64,000 nucleotides of DNA from Thermus thermamylovorans (GTDB taxonomy: Bacteria > Deinococcota > Deinococci > Deinococcales > Thermaceae): assembly GCF_004307015.1 (NCBI RefSeq), contig NZ_SIJL01000001.1:124001-188000 (forward strand), read 5' to 3'. Positions within the stretch are counted from its first letter, which is position 1; every line of letters begins with the position of its first letter. This document shows positions 37,054 to 44,782 of the stretch, one piece after another. The position numbers and the translations under genes were made by a program. The notes under the pieces were generated by a model. It saw nothing but the letters and a program-made list of their open reading frames with translations. It was not told the origin of the DNA and made no database searches.

Positions 37054-38082
37054 GTGGTCCAGGCCCTTCCCCTGGCCCTCAAGCGGAGCCTGGTCTTCCT
37101 CTGGCTCGTGGGCCTCCTCCTCCTGGCCCTGGTCCTGGGGGTGGGCCTGGGGGCGGTGGCCATCCCCCCGGGGGAGGTGGTCCAGGCCCTTTTGGGCCTT
37201 CGGGAAAACCCCATCGTCACGGAGATGCGCCTGCCCCGGGTCCTGGGGGGGATGCTGGTGGGGGCGGCCTTGGGGGTGGCGGGGGCGGCCTTCCAGGGCC
37301 TCTTCCGCAACCCCCTGGCCGACCCCTACCTCATGGGCGCCGCGGCGGGGGCGGCCTTCGCCGTCACCCTCCTCGCCGTCCTCCTGGGGGGGCTCACCCC
37401 GGCCTTCGCCCAGCACGGGATCTTCCAGGGCCTCCCCCTCTCCGCCACCCTCTTCGGCTTCCTGGGGGCCCTTCTCGCCACCCTCCTCACCCTGATCCTG
37501 GCGGGGGGGACGGCGAGGACCGGGGAGCTCATCCTGGCGGGGGTGGTGGTGGGCAGCGTCCTCACCGGCTTCACCACCTACCTGATGATGCAGGACGCGG
37601 ACCGGGTGCGGGCGGTGTTCGCCTACACCCTGGGGAACCTGGCCTTCGTGGGCTGGCCGGGGGTGCGGGCCCTCCTCCTCTTCCTCCTCCTGGCCCTGCC
37701 CCCCCTCCTCCTCCTGGGGCGGGTGCTGAACGCCCTGCAGCTGGGGGAGGAGACCGCCCGCAGCCTCGGCCTCCCCTTGGAGCCCCTGAAGCTCCTCCTC
37801 CTCCTCGCCGCGAGCCTCCTCACCGCCGCCGCGGTGGCCCAGGCGGGGATCATCGGCTTCGTGGGCCTCGTCACCCCCCACCTGCTGCGGCGGCTGCTGG
37901 GGGAGGACTACCGCCTCCTCCTCCCGGCAAGCGCCCTGGGGGGGGCGACGCTGCTCGCCCTGGCCGACCTCCTGGCCCGCACCCTTACCCGGCCCGCGGA
38001 GCTTCCCGTGGGGGTGGTGACCACCCTCCTGGGGGGGCCCTTCTTCCTCTACCTCATGTGGAGGCGGCGTGGCCGGGCTTGA
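37054..38082 (+). CDS. btuC: Cobalamin ABC transporter permease
   Basis: FecCD/BtuC-family permease of 342 residues with about ten hydrophobic helices. It has the typical R-L-P-R-V-L-G-G-M-L-V-G-A-A-L-G-V-A-G segment and the C-terminal G-F-V-G-L-V-T-P-H-L-L-R coupling region that meets the ATPase. The GTG start lies 3 bp after the btuF stop. The 3' end overlaps btuD by 14 bp. Confidence 0.93.
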   Translation: MVQALPLALKRSLVFLWLVGLLLLALVLGVGLGAVAIPPGEVVQALLGLRENPIVTEMRLPRVLGGMLVGAALGVAGAAFQGLFRNPLADPYLMGAAAGAAFAVTLLAVLLGGLTPAFAQHGIFQGLPLSATLFGFLGALLATLLTLILAGGTARTGELILAGVVVGSVLTGFTTYLMMQDADRVRAVFAYTLGNLAFVGWPGVRALLLFLLLALPPLLLLGRVLNALQLGEETARSLGLPLEPLKLLLLLAASLLTAAAVAQAGIIGFVGLVTPHLLRRLLGEDYRLLLPASALGGATLLALADLLARTLTRPAELPVGVVTTLLGGPFFLYLMWRRRGRA

Positions 38083-38821
38083 GGCCAAGGGGGTGGTGGG
38101 GCCTTACGCCCTAAAGGGGGTGGACCTCCGGGTCGCCCCCGGGGAGTGGGTGGCCCTCCTGGGTCCCAACGGCTCGGGCAAGAGCACCCTTCTCAGGGTG
38201 ATGGCGGGCCTCCTCCGCCCCCAGGGGGGGGTGGTCCTCCTGGAGGGCAGGCCCCTTCGGGCCCACGGGAGCTACCGGCGGGGGCAGCTTTTGGCCTACC
38301 TGCCCCAGGGGGGTCCCTACCCCGAGGGGCTTTTGGTGGAGGAGGTGGTGCGCCTGGGGAGGATTCCCCACCTGGGCCTCTTCGGGCGGGAGGGGCGGGA
38401 GGACCGGGAGGCGGTGGCCTGGGCCCTGGAGGTGGTGGGGGCCGGGGGCTTCCAGGGTCGCCTTCTCGGCACCCTCTCCGGGGGGGAGCGGCAGCGGGTC
38501 CTCCTGGCCCGGGCCCTGGCGGCCAGGCCCCGCTACCTCCTCCTGGACGAGCCCACCACCTTCCTGGACCTGGAGCACCAGGGGGGGGTGGTGGCCCTTC
38601 TCCGCCGCCTGGCCGCCCTAGGGGTGGGGGTGCTCGCCGTCCTCCACGACCCCAACCAGGCGGCCCTGGCCCACCGGGTGGCGGTCATGAAGGGGGGCAG
38701 GCTCTTGGCGGAGGGCAGGCCGGAGGCGGTGCTGCAGGAGGCCTTTTTGCAAAGCCTCTACGGGCCAGGGGTGCGGGTGGCCCACCTGATGGGGAGGCCC
38801 CATGTCTACCTGGACGGATAG
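38069..38821 (+). CDS. btuD: Cobalamin ABC transporter ATP-binding protein
   Basis: ATPase of 250 residues with Walker A G-P-N-G-S-G-K-S-T, signature L-S-G-G-E-R-Q-R-V and Walker B Y-L-L-L-D-E-P-T-T-F-L-D. The switch histidine is in L-H-D-P-N. It energises BtuC. The next small gene begins 20 bp before its stop. Confidence 0.95.
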   Translation: MAGLEAKGVVGPYALKGVDLRVAPGEWVALLGPNGSGKSTLLRVMAGLLRPQGGVVLLEGRPLRAHGSYRRGQLLAYLPQGGPYPEGLLVEEVVRLGRIPHLGLFGREGREDREAVAWALEVVGAGGFQGRLLGTLSGGERQRVLLARALAARPRYLLLDEPTTFLDLEHQGGVVALLRRLAALGVGVLAVLHDPNQAALAHRVAVMKGGRLLAEGRPEAVLQEAFLQSLYGPGVRVAHLMGRPHVYLDG

Positions 38822-39143
38822 GGCCAGGCTCTTCGTGCGGGGGAGGGCCTTCCTCCTGGACCTGGGGGAGGAGGTGGCCTTTTACACGGAAAGCGGTCCC
38901 AGAAGGGCCCGCTACCTCCTGGTGGGCAGGCTCTCCCCGCCCGAGCTCCTCCGCCTGGGCCTGCCCCGCCAGGGGGTGCTCCACTACCCCCTTCCCGTGG
39001 ACCCCCTGGCCTTCGATTGGGAGGGGGAGACCGTGGTCCTTCCCGGCCTCCGGGTCTACCTGGGGGGGCCCCCGGAGTTCGTGGAGACCCCCTACTACGC
39101 CTGGCCCCTCCCCCGCTTGACAGGGCCCCGTCCCCCGGGGTAG
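38802..39143 (+). CDS. Conserved-looking hypothetical protein of the btu operon
   Basis: A 113-residue soluble protein that I do not recognise. Overlap with btuD by 20 bp suggests co-translation with the B12 transporter. Visible features are beta-strand-like segments R-A-F-L-L-D-L-G, V-A-F-Y-T-E-S-G and V-V-L-P-G-L-R-V-Y-L and a proline-rich tail. There is no cysteine, histidine cluster or membrane helix. The -35 box of the next gene lies inside its 3' end. A role in corrinoid handling is inference from position only. Confidence 0.65.
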   Translation: MSTWTDRARLFVRGRAFLLDLGEEVAFYTESGPRRARYLLVGRLSPPELLRLGLPRQGVLHYPLPVDPLAFDWEGETVVLPGLRVYLGGPPEFVETPYYAWPLPRLTGPRPPG

Positions 39144-39146
39144 GGT
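39117..39146 (+). promoter_or_regulatory. Promoter of the SDR gene
   Basis: TTGACA (39117-39122) and TAGGGT (39141-39146) with an 18-bp spacer; start near 39153, inside the operator that follows. Confidence 0.55.
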
Positions 39147-39149
39147 GCT

Positions 39150-39165
39150 TACCGACCGTTCGGTC
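39150..39165. promoter_or_regulatory. TetR-type operator matching the PfmR consensus
   Basis: TACCGACCGTTCGGTC contains the perfect arms GACCG and CGGTC around TT. It fits TACCGACCGNTNGGTN, which I recall as the binding sequence reported for PfmR, a TetR-family repressor of fatty-acid and phenylacetate genes in T. thermophilus HB8. It covers the presumed transcription start. Confidence 0.6.
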
Positions 39166-39180
39166 ATGAGGAGGTGGCGC

Positions 39181-39918
39181 GTGCGGCTCAAGGACAAGGC
39201 GGTCCTCATCACCGGGGCGGCCCACGGCATCGGCCGAGCCACCCTGGAGCTCTTCGCCCGGGAAGGGGCCAGGCTTGCCGCCTGCGACCTGGAGGAGGGG
39301 CCCCTCTTGGAGGCGGCTGAGGGCACGGGGGCCCTGGCCATCCCCATGGACGTGGCCGACCCGGCTTCGGTAGCGGAGGGCTTCCGCAAGGCTCTGGAGG
39401 CCTTTGGTCGCCTGGACGGGGTGGTCCACTACGCGGGCATCACAAGGGACAGCTTCCACTGGAAGATGCCCCTGGAGGACTGGGAGGCCGTCCTCCGGGT
39501 GAACCTCACGGGGAGTTTCCTGGTGGCGCGGGCGGCCAGCGAGGCCATGCGGGAGCGGAACCCCGGCTCCATCGTCCTCACCAGCTCCCGGGTCTACCTG
39601 GGGAACCTGGGGCAGGCCAACTACGCCGCGGCCAAGGCGGGGGTGGTGGGGCTTACCCGCACCCTGGCCCTGGAGCTCGGGCGGTACGGGATCCGGGTGA
39701 ACGCCCTGGCCCCCGGGTTCATCGAGACCCGCATGACGGCCCGGGTGCCGGAGAAGGTGCGGGAGAAGGCCATCGCCGCCACCCCCTTGGGGCGGTCGGG
39801 GAAGCCCCTGGAGGTGGCCTACGCCGCCCTCTTCCTGGTTTCGGACGAGAGCAGCTTCGTCACCGGCCAGGTGCTCTTCGTGGACGGGGGGAGGACGGTG
39901 GGGGCGGCCCCCGCCTAG
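39181..39918 (+). CDS. Short-chain dehydrogenase/reductase (FabG-like)
   Basis: NAD(P)-dependent oxidoreductase of 245 residues. It has T-G-A-A-H-G-I-G at 11-18, A-C-D-L-E-E (an acidic residue suggesting NAD preference), the catalytic S-S-R-V-Y region, and Y-A-A-A-K with tyrosine and lysine. The end is G-Q-V-L-F-V-D-G-G-R. GTG at 39181 is chosen because GAGGAGG lies 6 bases upstream; earlier in-frame starts fall inside the operator. If controlled by PfmR, a 3-hydroxyacyl-CoA or 3-oxoacyl role in fatty-acid metabolism is more likely than housekeeping FabG. Confidence 0.88.
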   Translation: MRLKDKAVLITGAAHGIGRATLELFAREGARLAACDLEEGPLLEAAEGTGALAIPMDVADPASVAEGFRKALEAFGRLDGVVHYAGITRDSFHWKMPLEDWEAVLRVNLTGSFLVARAASEAMRERNPGSIVLTSSRVYLGNLGQANYAAAKAGVVGLTRTLALELGRYGIRVNALAPGFIETRMTARVPEKVREKAIAATPLGRSGKPLEVAYAALFLVSDESSFVTGQVLFVDGGRTVGAAPA

Positions 39919-39927
39919 GGAGGAGGG

Positions 39928-41094
39928 GTGGGCTTCGCCCGGCTTAGCGGCTACCTGCGGGGCCTGGTGGGGGAGGGCCTCCTCCCCGGCTTTGTGGCGG
40001 TGGTGGCCTGGGAGGGGGAGGTGGTCTACGGGGAGGCCTTCGGCCTATCGGACCCGGAGAGGCGCCGCCCCATGGAGGAGGACGCCCTCTTCCGCCTCTA
40101 CTCCATGACCAAGCCCTGGGTCTCCGCCCTGGCCCTCACCTTCGTGGAGGACGGGGCGCTTTCCCTGCTGGATCCCGTGGAGCGGTATCTGCCCGCCTTT
40201 TCCCGGCTCCACGTGGGGCGGGAGGTGGGGGAGGAGGTGGTGCCCGAGCCCCTGAGGGCACCGGTTACCGTTTATGACCTTCTGCGCCACACGGCGGGCT
40301 TCACCTACGGGGTCTTCTTCCGCTCCCCGGTGAAGCGGCGCTACCTGGAGGCGGGGGTGGACCGCTTTGACCTGACGCGGGAGGAGTTCCTGGAGCGCCT
40401 TTCTGCCCTCCCCCTCCGCTTCCAGCCGGGTGAGGCCTTTGAGTACGGACTGGCCACCGACGTGCTCGGGCACCTCCTCGAGGCCCTCTCCGGCAAGGCC
40501 CTGGCGGAGCTCTTGGCGGAGCGGGTGTTTGCTCCCTTGGGGATGCGGGACTCGGGCTTCCGGGCCGAGGACCCCGCCCGCCTGGCCCAGCCCTTCCCCA
40601 AGGACCCGGAGACCGGCAGGTCCATCCGCCTCCTCCCCGTGGAGGGGCCCCCGCCCCGGTACGCCGGGGGGATGGGGGGGGTGGGGACGGCCCAGGACTA
40701 CCTTCGCTTTCTCGAGGCCCTGCGCACCGGGAGAGGGCTCCTGCATCCCCGCTTGGCCCGCCTCATGACCCAGGACCACCTGGGCCCCCTGGCCTGGGAG
40801 GGGATGCGGCGCGGTCCGGAGTACGGCCCGGGCCCCGGCTACGGCTTCGGTCTGGGGGTGGCGGTGCGCCTGGGGGAAATGGGTCTCGCCCCGGGAAGCC
40901 CCGGGGACTTTTACTGGTGGGGGTTTGCCGGCACCTTCTTCTTCGTGGACCCCGCCTTGGGCCTCACCGCCCTCCTCCTGGCCCAGGCCCCGAGCCTCCT
41001 TTCGGTGGTGGCGCCGGAAAGGGCCCTCGAGTCCCAGCTTGGGGCCCGGCTCGGCCTCGCCTTCCGCACCCTGGTCTACGGGGCCCTGGACTGA
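39928..41094 (+). CDS. Serine hydrolase, beta-lactamase/esterase (class C) family
   Basis: A 388-residue protein without signal peptide, so probably a cytoplasmic esterase rather than a drug-resistance enzyme. The catalytic S-M-T-K is at 59-62. The second motif region reads Y-G-L-A-T-D-V-L-G-H-L-L-E, and a late G-F-A-G-T segment stands where H/K-x-G is expected. GGAGGAGGGGTG includes both the ribosome site and the GTG start. It is 9 bp behind the SDR gene and likely in the same operon. Confidence 0.85.
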   Translation: MGFARLSGYLRGLVGEGLLPGFVAVVAWEGEVVYGEAFGLSDPERRRPMEEDALFRLYSMTKPWVSALALTFVEDGALSLLDPVERYLPAFSRLHVGREVGEEVVPEPLRAPVTVYDLLRHTAGFTYGVFFRSPVKRRYLEAGVDRFDLTREEFLERLSALPLRFQPGEAFEYGLATDVLGHLLEALSGKALAELLAERVFAPLGMRDSGFRAEDPARLAQPFPKDPETGRSIRLLPVEGPPPRYAGGMGGVGTAQDYLRFLEALRTGRGLLHPRLARLMTQDHLGPLAWEGMRRGPEYGPGPGYGFGLGVAVRLGEMGLAPGSPGDFYWWGFAGTFFFVDPALGLTALLLAQAPSLLSVVAPERALESQLGARLGLAFRTLVYGALD

Positions 41095-41107
41095 GGGCCG
41101 CCTTCCC

Positions 41108-41755
41108 TCAGGCTTTGCGGTAGGCCTCCCAGAGGGCCTCCATGGTGGAGAGGCGGCTTTGGGGGAGGGGGTCGTAGGGGGTGAGGTTGTGGACCCGGAG
41201 GAGAGGCCTCTCCCCCAGGTCCAGGACGCTGAGCCCGCAGGGGTGGACCTCCAGGGGCAGAAACCCCCGCCGCCCGGTGAGGGCATAGGAGAGGAGGGCC
41301 CGGATCACCCCCCCGTGGGCCACCAGGAGGAGGGTGTCCCAGCGCCTCCCCAGGAGGCGCTCGTAGGCGGGGACCACCCGGTCCAAGAAGGCCGCGTAGC
41401 TTTCCCCACCCAGGAAGCGCTCCGAGAGGTCCTTGGGGTGGAAGGCTTCCCGAAAGGCCCTTTCCGGATCGGGGAGGTCCTTAAGGCGTCCCGGGCGGAT
41501 TTCCTGGAGTTCGGGCCAGGCTTCCACGGGGACCTTCCGGTCCTGCAGCACGATCTCCAGGGTTCTTTGGGTCCTGGGCAGGCCGGTGTGGAGGGCGAGG
41601 TCCAGAGGGCTGCTCCTCAGGAGGACGCCTACAGCCTTGGCCTGGGCTTCTCCCCTCGGCGTGAGTCCCGCCCCTTCCGGAGGGATGGGCCGGCCTCCCG
41701 GGAAGTAGTCCACCTCCCCGTGGCGCAGGAGGAGGAGCCGCCGCCTTTCCCTCAT
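41108..41755 (-). CDS. Histidine phosphatase family protein (phosphoglycerate mutase-like)
   Basis: The 215-residue protein has L-L-R-H-G-E near the N-terminus, with the phospho-accepting histidine, plus L-P-R-T-Q-R-T-L-E and V-A-H-G-G-V-I-R for the second histidine. Substrate is unknown; such enzymes range from mutases to phosphatases of sugar, alpha-ribazole and other phosphates. Its start overlaps the DUF6285 stop, making it the last gene of the acyl-CoA dehydrogenase/kinase operon. Alpha-ribazole phosphatase is a conceivable alternative given the nearby B12 genes. Confidence 0.85.
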   Translation of the reverse strand: MRERRRLLLLRHGEVDYFPGGRPIPPEGAGLTPRGEAQAKAVGVLLRSSPLDLALHTGLPRTQRTLEIVLQDRKVPVEAWPELQEIRPGRLKDLPDPERAFREAFHPKDLSERFLGGESYAAFLDRVVPAYERLLGRRWDTLLLVAHGGVIRALLSYALTGRRGFLPLEVHPCGLSVLDLGERPLLRVHNLTPYDPLPQSRLSTMEALWEAYRKA

Positions 41756-42102
41756 GGGTAGCGCTCCAGGTACCTGGGGCTTGCCACCCGGAGCTTTCTG
41801 GCCACATGGGCCTTCAGGAAGGCGAAGGTGCCCTCGGGAGCCTGGCCTTGGCGGATCCTATGGGCCAGCTCTCCTAGGAGTTCTGCCCCTTCCCCCTCCC
41901 GGCCCAGGAGGGTGGCCAAGGCCCTTTGGTCCTCCGCCATCAGCCCCTGCCACAGGGCGAGCTCCCTGCGGGCGATGCCCAGGGCGTTCAGGGCCACCAG
42001 GGTCTGGAAGCGGAGCCTGGGGTCGGCGAGGGTCGGGAGAATCTCCCTCTCCAGAAACTCCGCCGTGGCTTCCAGGAGTTCGTCCAAGGTGGGCCTATCC
42101 AT
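41752..42102 (-). CDS. DUF6285-like small helical protein
   Basis: A 116-residue predominantly helical protein. The segments D-E-L-L-E-A-T-A-E-F-L and L-R-F-Q-T-L-V-A-L-N-A-L-G-I-A-R-R-E-L resemble DUF6285, a family I recall as commonly placed beside acyl-CoA dehydrogenase and phosphotransferase genes. It overlaps both neighbours by a few bases. No catalytic motif is visible; it may be a subunit or partner of the kinase upstream. Confidence 0.7.
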   Translation of the reverse strand: MDRPTLDELLEATAEFLEREILPTLADPRLRFQTLVALNALGIARRELALWQGLMAEDQRALATLLGREGEGAELLGELAHRIRQGQAPEGTFAFLKAHVARKLRVASPRYLERYP

Positions 42103-43075
42103 ACCTCTCCAGCAGGTGAAGCACCTCGTACTCCATCTCGGCGGCGAGCCTTCCCAGGACCGCGAGCTCCACGCTCCGCTCCTCCCCCTTGAGGTGCCGC
42201 CGCGCCTGGTTCAGGGCTCCGAGGCCCCAGCGCACGTTCCCCAAGATCTCCCACCAAAGGAGCTCCTCCGCGGCGATCTCCCGTCCGGTGAGGGCGTTGT
42301 AGCGGGCCAGGAAGGGCTCCACCTCCCCCACGCCCCCGAGGCGCTTCCCATCCTCCCCGAAGCGCCAGGCCCGCACCAGGGGCCAGGCCAGGTCCTCCCG
42401 GGGATCCCCTAGATGGGCAAACTCCCAGTCCAAAACGGCCACTAGGCCCTCCCCGTCCACCATGAGGTTGCCGATGCGGAAGTCCCCGTGGACCAGGACG
42501 GGGGAGAGAGGCCTGGGGGGGTGGTCCTGGAGCCAGCGAAGGCCCCACTCCAGGGCGGGGTGGGGCTCCTCCAGGGCGTCCAGGTCCATGTAGAGCTCCT
42601 CCAGGATCCACGCATGGGCGGGCTTTTCCCCCGGGCCGGGGAGGGGGGGGAGGCGGTCTTGGGGGATGCGGTGGATCTTGGCCAGCTCCTCGGCCATGGC
42701 CTGGGGGAGGCCTTGCCTGGTCCTTTGCAACTCGGGACGGCGCACCACCCGGGTGCCGATGGACTCTCCCTCCAGGCGTTCCATGAGGAAGGCCTCGCGG
42801 TCCTCGAGGTCGGGAAAGTAGCGGAGGGGCCGGGCTACCCTGACCCCGTGGGCGTGGGCCGCCTCTAGCAGGCGGAACTCCGTAGCCAGAGGAAGGGTGC
42901 GCCGCTGGATCACCCCGCCCCCCGCCCGGCGGAGGAAGAGGGGGTAGACTCTTTCCCCCACCCGGTAGTCCAGGACCCAGGCCTCTTTGGAGGCCCCTCC
43001 GGGGATCCGTTGCAGATAGAGGAGCTCACCGGGACCGAAGAGTTCCTTAAGAGCGGCTTCCAGGGCTGCCCTCAT
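42095..43075 (-). CDS. Phosphotransferase (aminoglycoside-kinase fold) of the ACAD10/11 type
   Basis: A 326-residue kinase-like protein with R-I-P-G-G-A-S-K-E-A-W near the N-terminus, the catalytic loop V-L-V-H-G-D-F-R-I-G-N-L and the metal motif L-D-W-E-F-A-H-L-G-D-P. Very similar kinase domains are fused to acyl-CoA dehydrogenases in mammalian ACAD10 and ACAD11, where phosphorylation of a 4-hydroxyacyl group has been reported. Here the dehydrogenase is the neighbouring gene, joined by an ATGA overlap. Antibiotic resistance is unlikely. Confidence 0.85.
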   Translation of the reverse strand: MRAALEAALKELFGPGELLYLQRIPGGASKEAWVLDYRVGERVYPLFLRRAGGGVIQRRTLPLATEFRLLEAAHAHGVRVARPLRYFPDLEDREAFLMERLEGESIGTRVVRRPELQRTRQGLPQAMAEELAKIHRIPQDRLPPLPGPGEKPAHAWILEELYMDLDALEEPHPALEWGLRWLQDHPPRPLSPVLVHGDFRIGNLMVDGEGLVAVLDWEFAHLGDPREDLAWPLVRAWRFGEDGKRLGGVGEVEPFLARYNALTGREIAAEELLWWEILGNVRWGLGALNQARRHLKGEERSVELAVLGRLAAEMEYEVLHLLERYG

Positions 43076-44232
43076 GGCCGCAAGCCCTTGTAGAGCACCC
43101 GCTTGCCGATAGAGGCCCGGTGGACCTCGCTGGGGCCGTCGTAGATGCGGAAGGGGCGCACCTCCCGGTAGAAGATGGAGAGGGGGATGTCCTCGCTAAT
43201 CCCCAGGCCCCCGGTGATCTGCACCGCCCGGTCCACCGCCCGGTTCACCGCCTCGGCCACGAAGACCTTGGCCATGGAGGCCTCGTGGCGGATGCGCTCC
43301 CCCCGGTCTAGCTTCCAAGCGGCGTGCCAGACCATGAGCCTGGCAGCGTGGAGCTCCATGTGGCTGTCCGCAATCATGAACTGCACCCCCTGGTGCTCGG
43401 CGAGCCTCTTGCCGAAGGACTCCCGCTTGAGGGCATACTCCTGGGCGAGCTCCGTGGCCCGCACCCCCACCCCCAGCCAGCGCATGCAGTGGGTGAGGCG
43501 GGCGGGGTCCAGGCGGAGTTCGGCGTACTGGAAGCCCTTGCCCGCCTCGCCCAAAACCGCTTCCTCCCCCACCTCGCACCCCTCCAGGACCAGCTCCCCG
43601 TGCCCTCCCACGCTCCAGTGGTCCATGGTGGGGATACTCCTGAGGAGCCTGAGCCCGGGGTTTTCCCGGTCCACCAGGAACATGGTGGGTCCCTCTTCCG
43701 CTTTGGCCAGAACGATGAAGAAGGCCGCCCCCTCCGCGCCCGTGATGAACCACTTCCGCCCCTCCAAAACGAACCCCTTACCCTTCCTTTGGGCGGTGGC
43801 CTTGAGGAGGTTGGGATCAGCCCCCGCCCCCATGGGCTCGGTCATGGCGAAGGCGCTGCGGACCTCCCCCTCTAAAAGGGGGTAAAGGTAGCGGCGCTTC
43901 TGTTCCGGGGTGGCCACCTTTTCCAGGAGGTGCATGTTCCCTTCGTCGGGAGCAGAAGCGTTGAGGGCCTTAGGGCCCAGGAGGCTCCGCCCGGCCTCCT
44001 CGAGGACCACGGCCAGCTGCCGCCAGGAAAGGCCAAGGCCGCCGAGCTCCTTGGGCATGTGGGGTAGAAAGAGGCCGCGGCGCTTGGCCTCACCCTGAAG
44101 CTCCTGGCTGAGGGTTTCCAGGCGGTCAAGGTTTTCCGCCGCTTCCTTCTCCCTGGGTATGACCGCTTCCTCCAGGAAGGCCCTCACCCGCTCCCGCAGT
44201 GCCTCCGTTTCCTGGTCCAGACTGAACTCCAT
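43072..44232 (-). CDS. Acyl-CoA dehydrogenase (ACAD10/11-like)
   Basis: FAD enzyme of 386 residues. It has F-A-M-T-E-P and K-W-F-I-T-G-A for flavin and substrate, and Q-I-T-G-G-L-G-I-S-E-D near the C-terminus. The catalytic-base region reads R-I-Y-D-G-P-S-E-V-H-R. The D-G-P-x-E-V-H form is the ACAD10/11 pattern rather than the E-G-T of medium-chain enzymes. The ATG at 44232 follows AAAGGAGGTGG, located inside the 3' part of the MerR reading frame. Composition returns to normal Thermus exactly here. Confidence 0.9.
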   Translation of the reverse strand: MEFSLDQETEALRERVRAFLEEAVIPREKEAAENLDRLETLSQELQGEAKRRGLFLPHMPKELGGLGLSWRQLAVVLEEAGRSLLGPKALNASAPDEGNMHLLEKVATPEQKRRYLYPLLEGEVRSAFAMTEPMGAGADPNLLKATAQRKGKGFVLEGRKWFITGAEGAAFFIVLAKAEEGPTMFLVDRENPGLRLLRSIPTMDHWSVGGHGELVLEGCEVGEEAVLGEAGKGFQYAELRLDPARLTHCMRWLGVGVRATELAQEYALKRESFGKRLAEHQGVQFMIADSHMELHAARLMVWHAAWKLDRGERIRHEASMAKVFVAEAVNRAVDRAVQITGGLGISEDIPLSIFYREVRPFRIYDGPSEVHRASIGKRVLYKGLRP

Positions 44233-44665
44233 CCGCCACCTCCTTTGGGGCGAAGTGCTTGGTGAGGAAGTTGTAGAAGCGTTTTAGGGCACGTTCTTGG
44301 CGTTGAATGGTTGCTAATACTTCCCCTGTTTTAGACCACATAGACATGAGTTCCTCGTCGGTAAGGGAAATGTCTTGCCTTTGCCATCCTGTTTTGTAGG
44401 AACCATCTGGATGAAAAATAGCTTTCTTTAGCGTCATAATTTTGTGAATCTCTTCCAGCGAGAATCCCAGCTGGTTCAGGTCCCTAATATCCCTTATAAG
44501 GTCAAAGGCAAAGGAAGTATAGAGTTTTCGACCGCCGTATGTGAGAGCACCAGGTTCTAGAAGGCCCAGGTTGGCGTAGTGCTGCAAGATGCGGCGCGAT
44601 ATCCGTGCTTCCTTTGCGAGGTCGCCCAAGGTGTAAAGCAAGGAGGCATTAAGGCCGTGGTCCAT
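44126..44665 (-). CDS. MerR-family transcriptional regulator with a read-through tail
   Basis: Residues about 8-80 of 179 form the MerR winged helix (Y-T-L-G-D-L-A-K-E-A-R-I-S-R-R-I-L-Q-H-Y, then L-G-F-S-L-E-E-I-H-K-I). A coiled region follows. The last 35 or so residues are a Gly-rich tail read out of frame from the start of the acyl-CoA dehydrogenase gene, so the original stop seems lost. The coding part before the overlap is markedly A/T-richer than its surroundings. ATG at 44665 is chosen from TATGAT 10 nt upstream. It likely controls this operon and/or the divergent binding-protein gene. Confidence 0.82.
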   Translation of the reverse strand: MDHGLNASLLYTLGDLAKEARISRRILQHYANLGLLEPGALTYGGRKLYTSFAFDLIRDIRDLNQLGFSLEEIHKIMTLKKAIFHPDGSYKTGWQRQDISLTDEELMSMWSKTGEVLATIQRQERALKRFYNFLTKHFAPKEVADGVQSGPGNGGTAGAGEGLPGGSGHTQGEGSGGKP

Positions 44666-44675
44666 AAACCCTTTT

Positions 44676-44704
44676 ATCATACCACGGTTGAGCAAAGTTG
44701 TGCA
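44676..44704 (-). promoter_or_regulatory. Promoter of the MerR gene
   Basis: Minus-strand TATGAT (44681 to 44676) with TGCACA 17 bp upstream. Confidence 0.45.
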
Positions 44705-44726
44705 GTTGGTACATTCGTGGTCATAC

Positions 44727-44757
44727 TTGACATTAGCGATCCAAAAAGTCATACTAT
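44727..44757 (+). promoter_or_regulatory. Promoter of the branched-chain-type binding protein gene
   Basis: TTGACA (44727-44732) is followed by TACTAT after 19 bp or CATACT after 17 bp. The long 19-bp spacing is characteristic of MerR-activated promoters, and a MerR gene diverges from here. Confidence 0.5.
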
Positions 44758-44782
44758 CCAAGTGAAGGACAAGGAGGTTCAG

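Noticed and set aside
39928-41094. Class C beta-lactamase conferring resistance
   Set aside because: No signal peptide, weak third motif and an SDR neighbour favour a cytoplasmic esterase-like hydrolase.
42095-43075. Aminoglycoside resistance kinase
   Set aside because: The fold and motifs are shared, but operon position beside acyl-CoA dehydrogenase and DUF6285 fits the ACAD10/11-type kinases.
44666-44761. Upstream start for the MerR protein (32 more residues with Cys and His)
   Set aside because: Those codons contain the MerR gene's own -10 box and the divergent promoter region, so they would lie before the transcription start.
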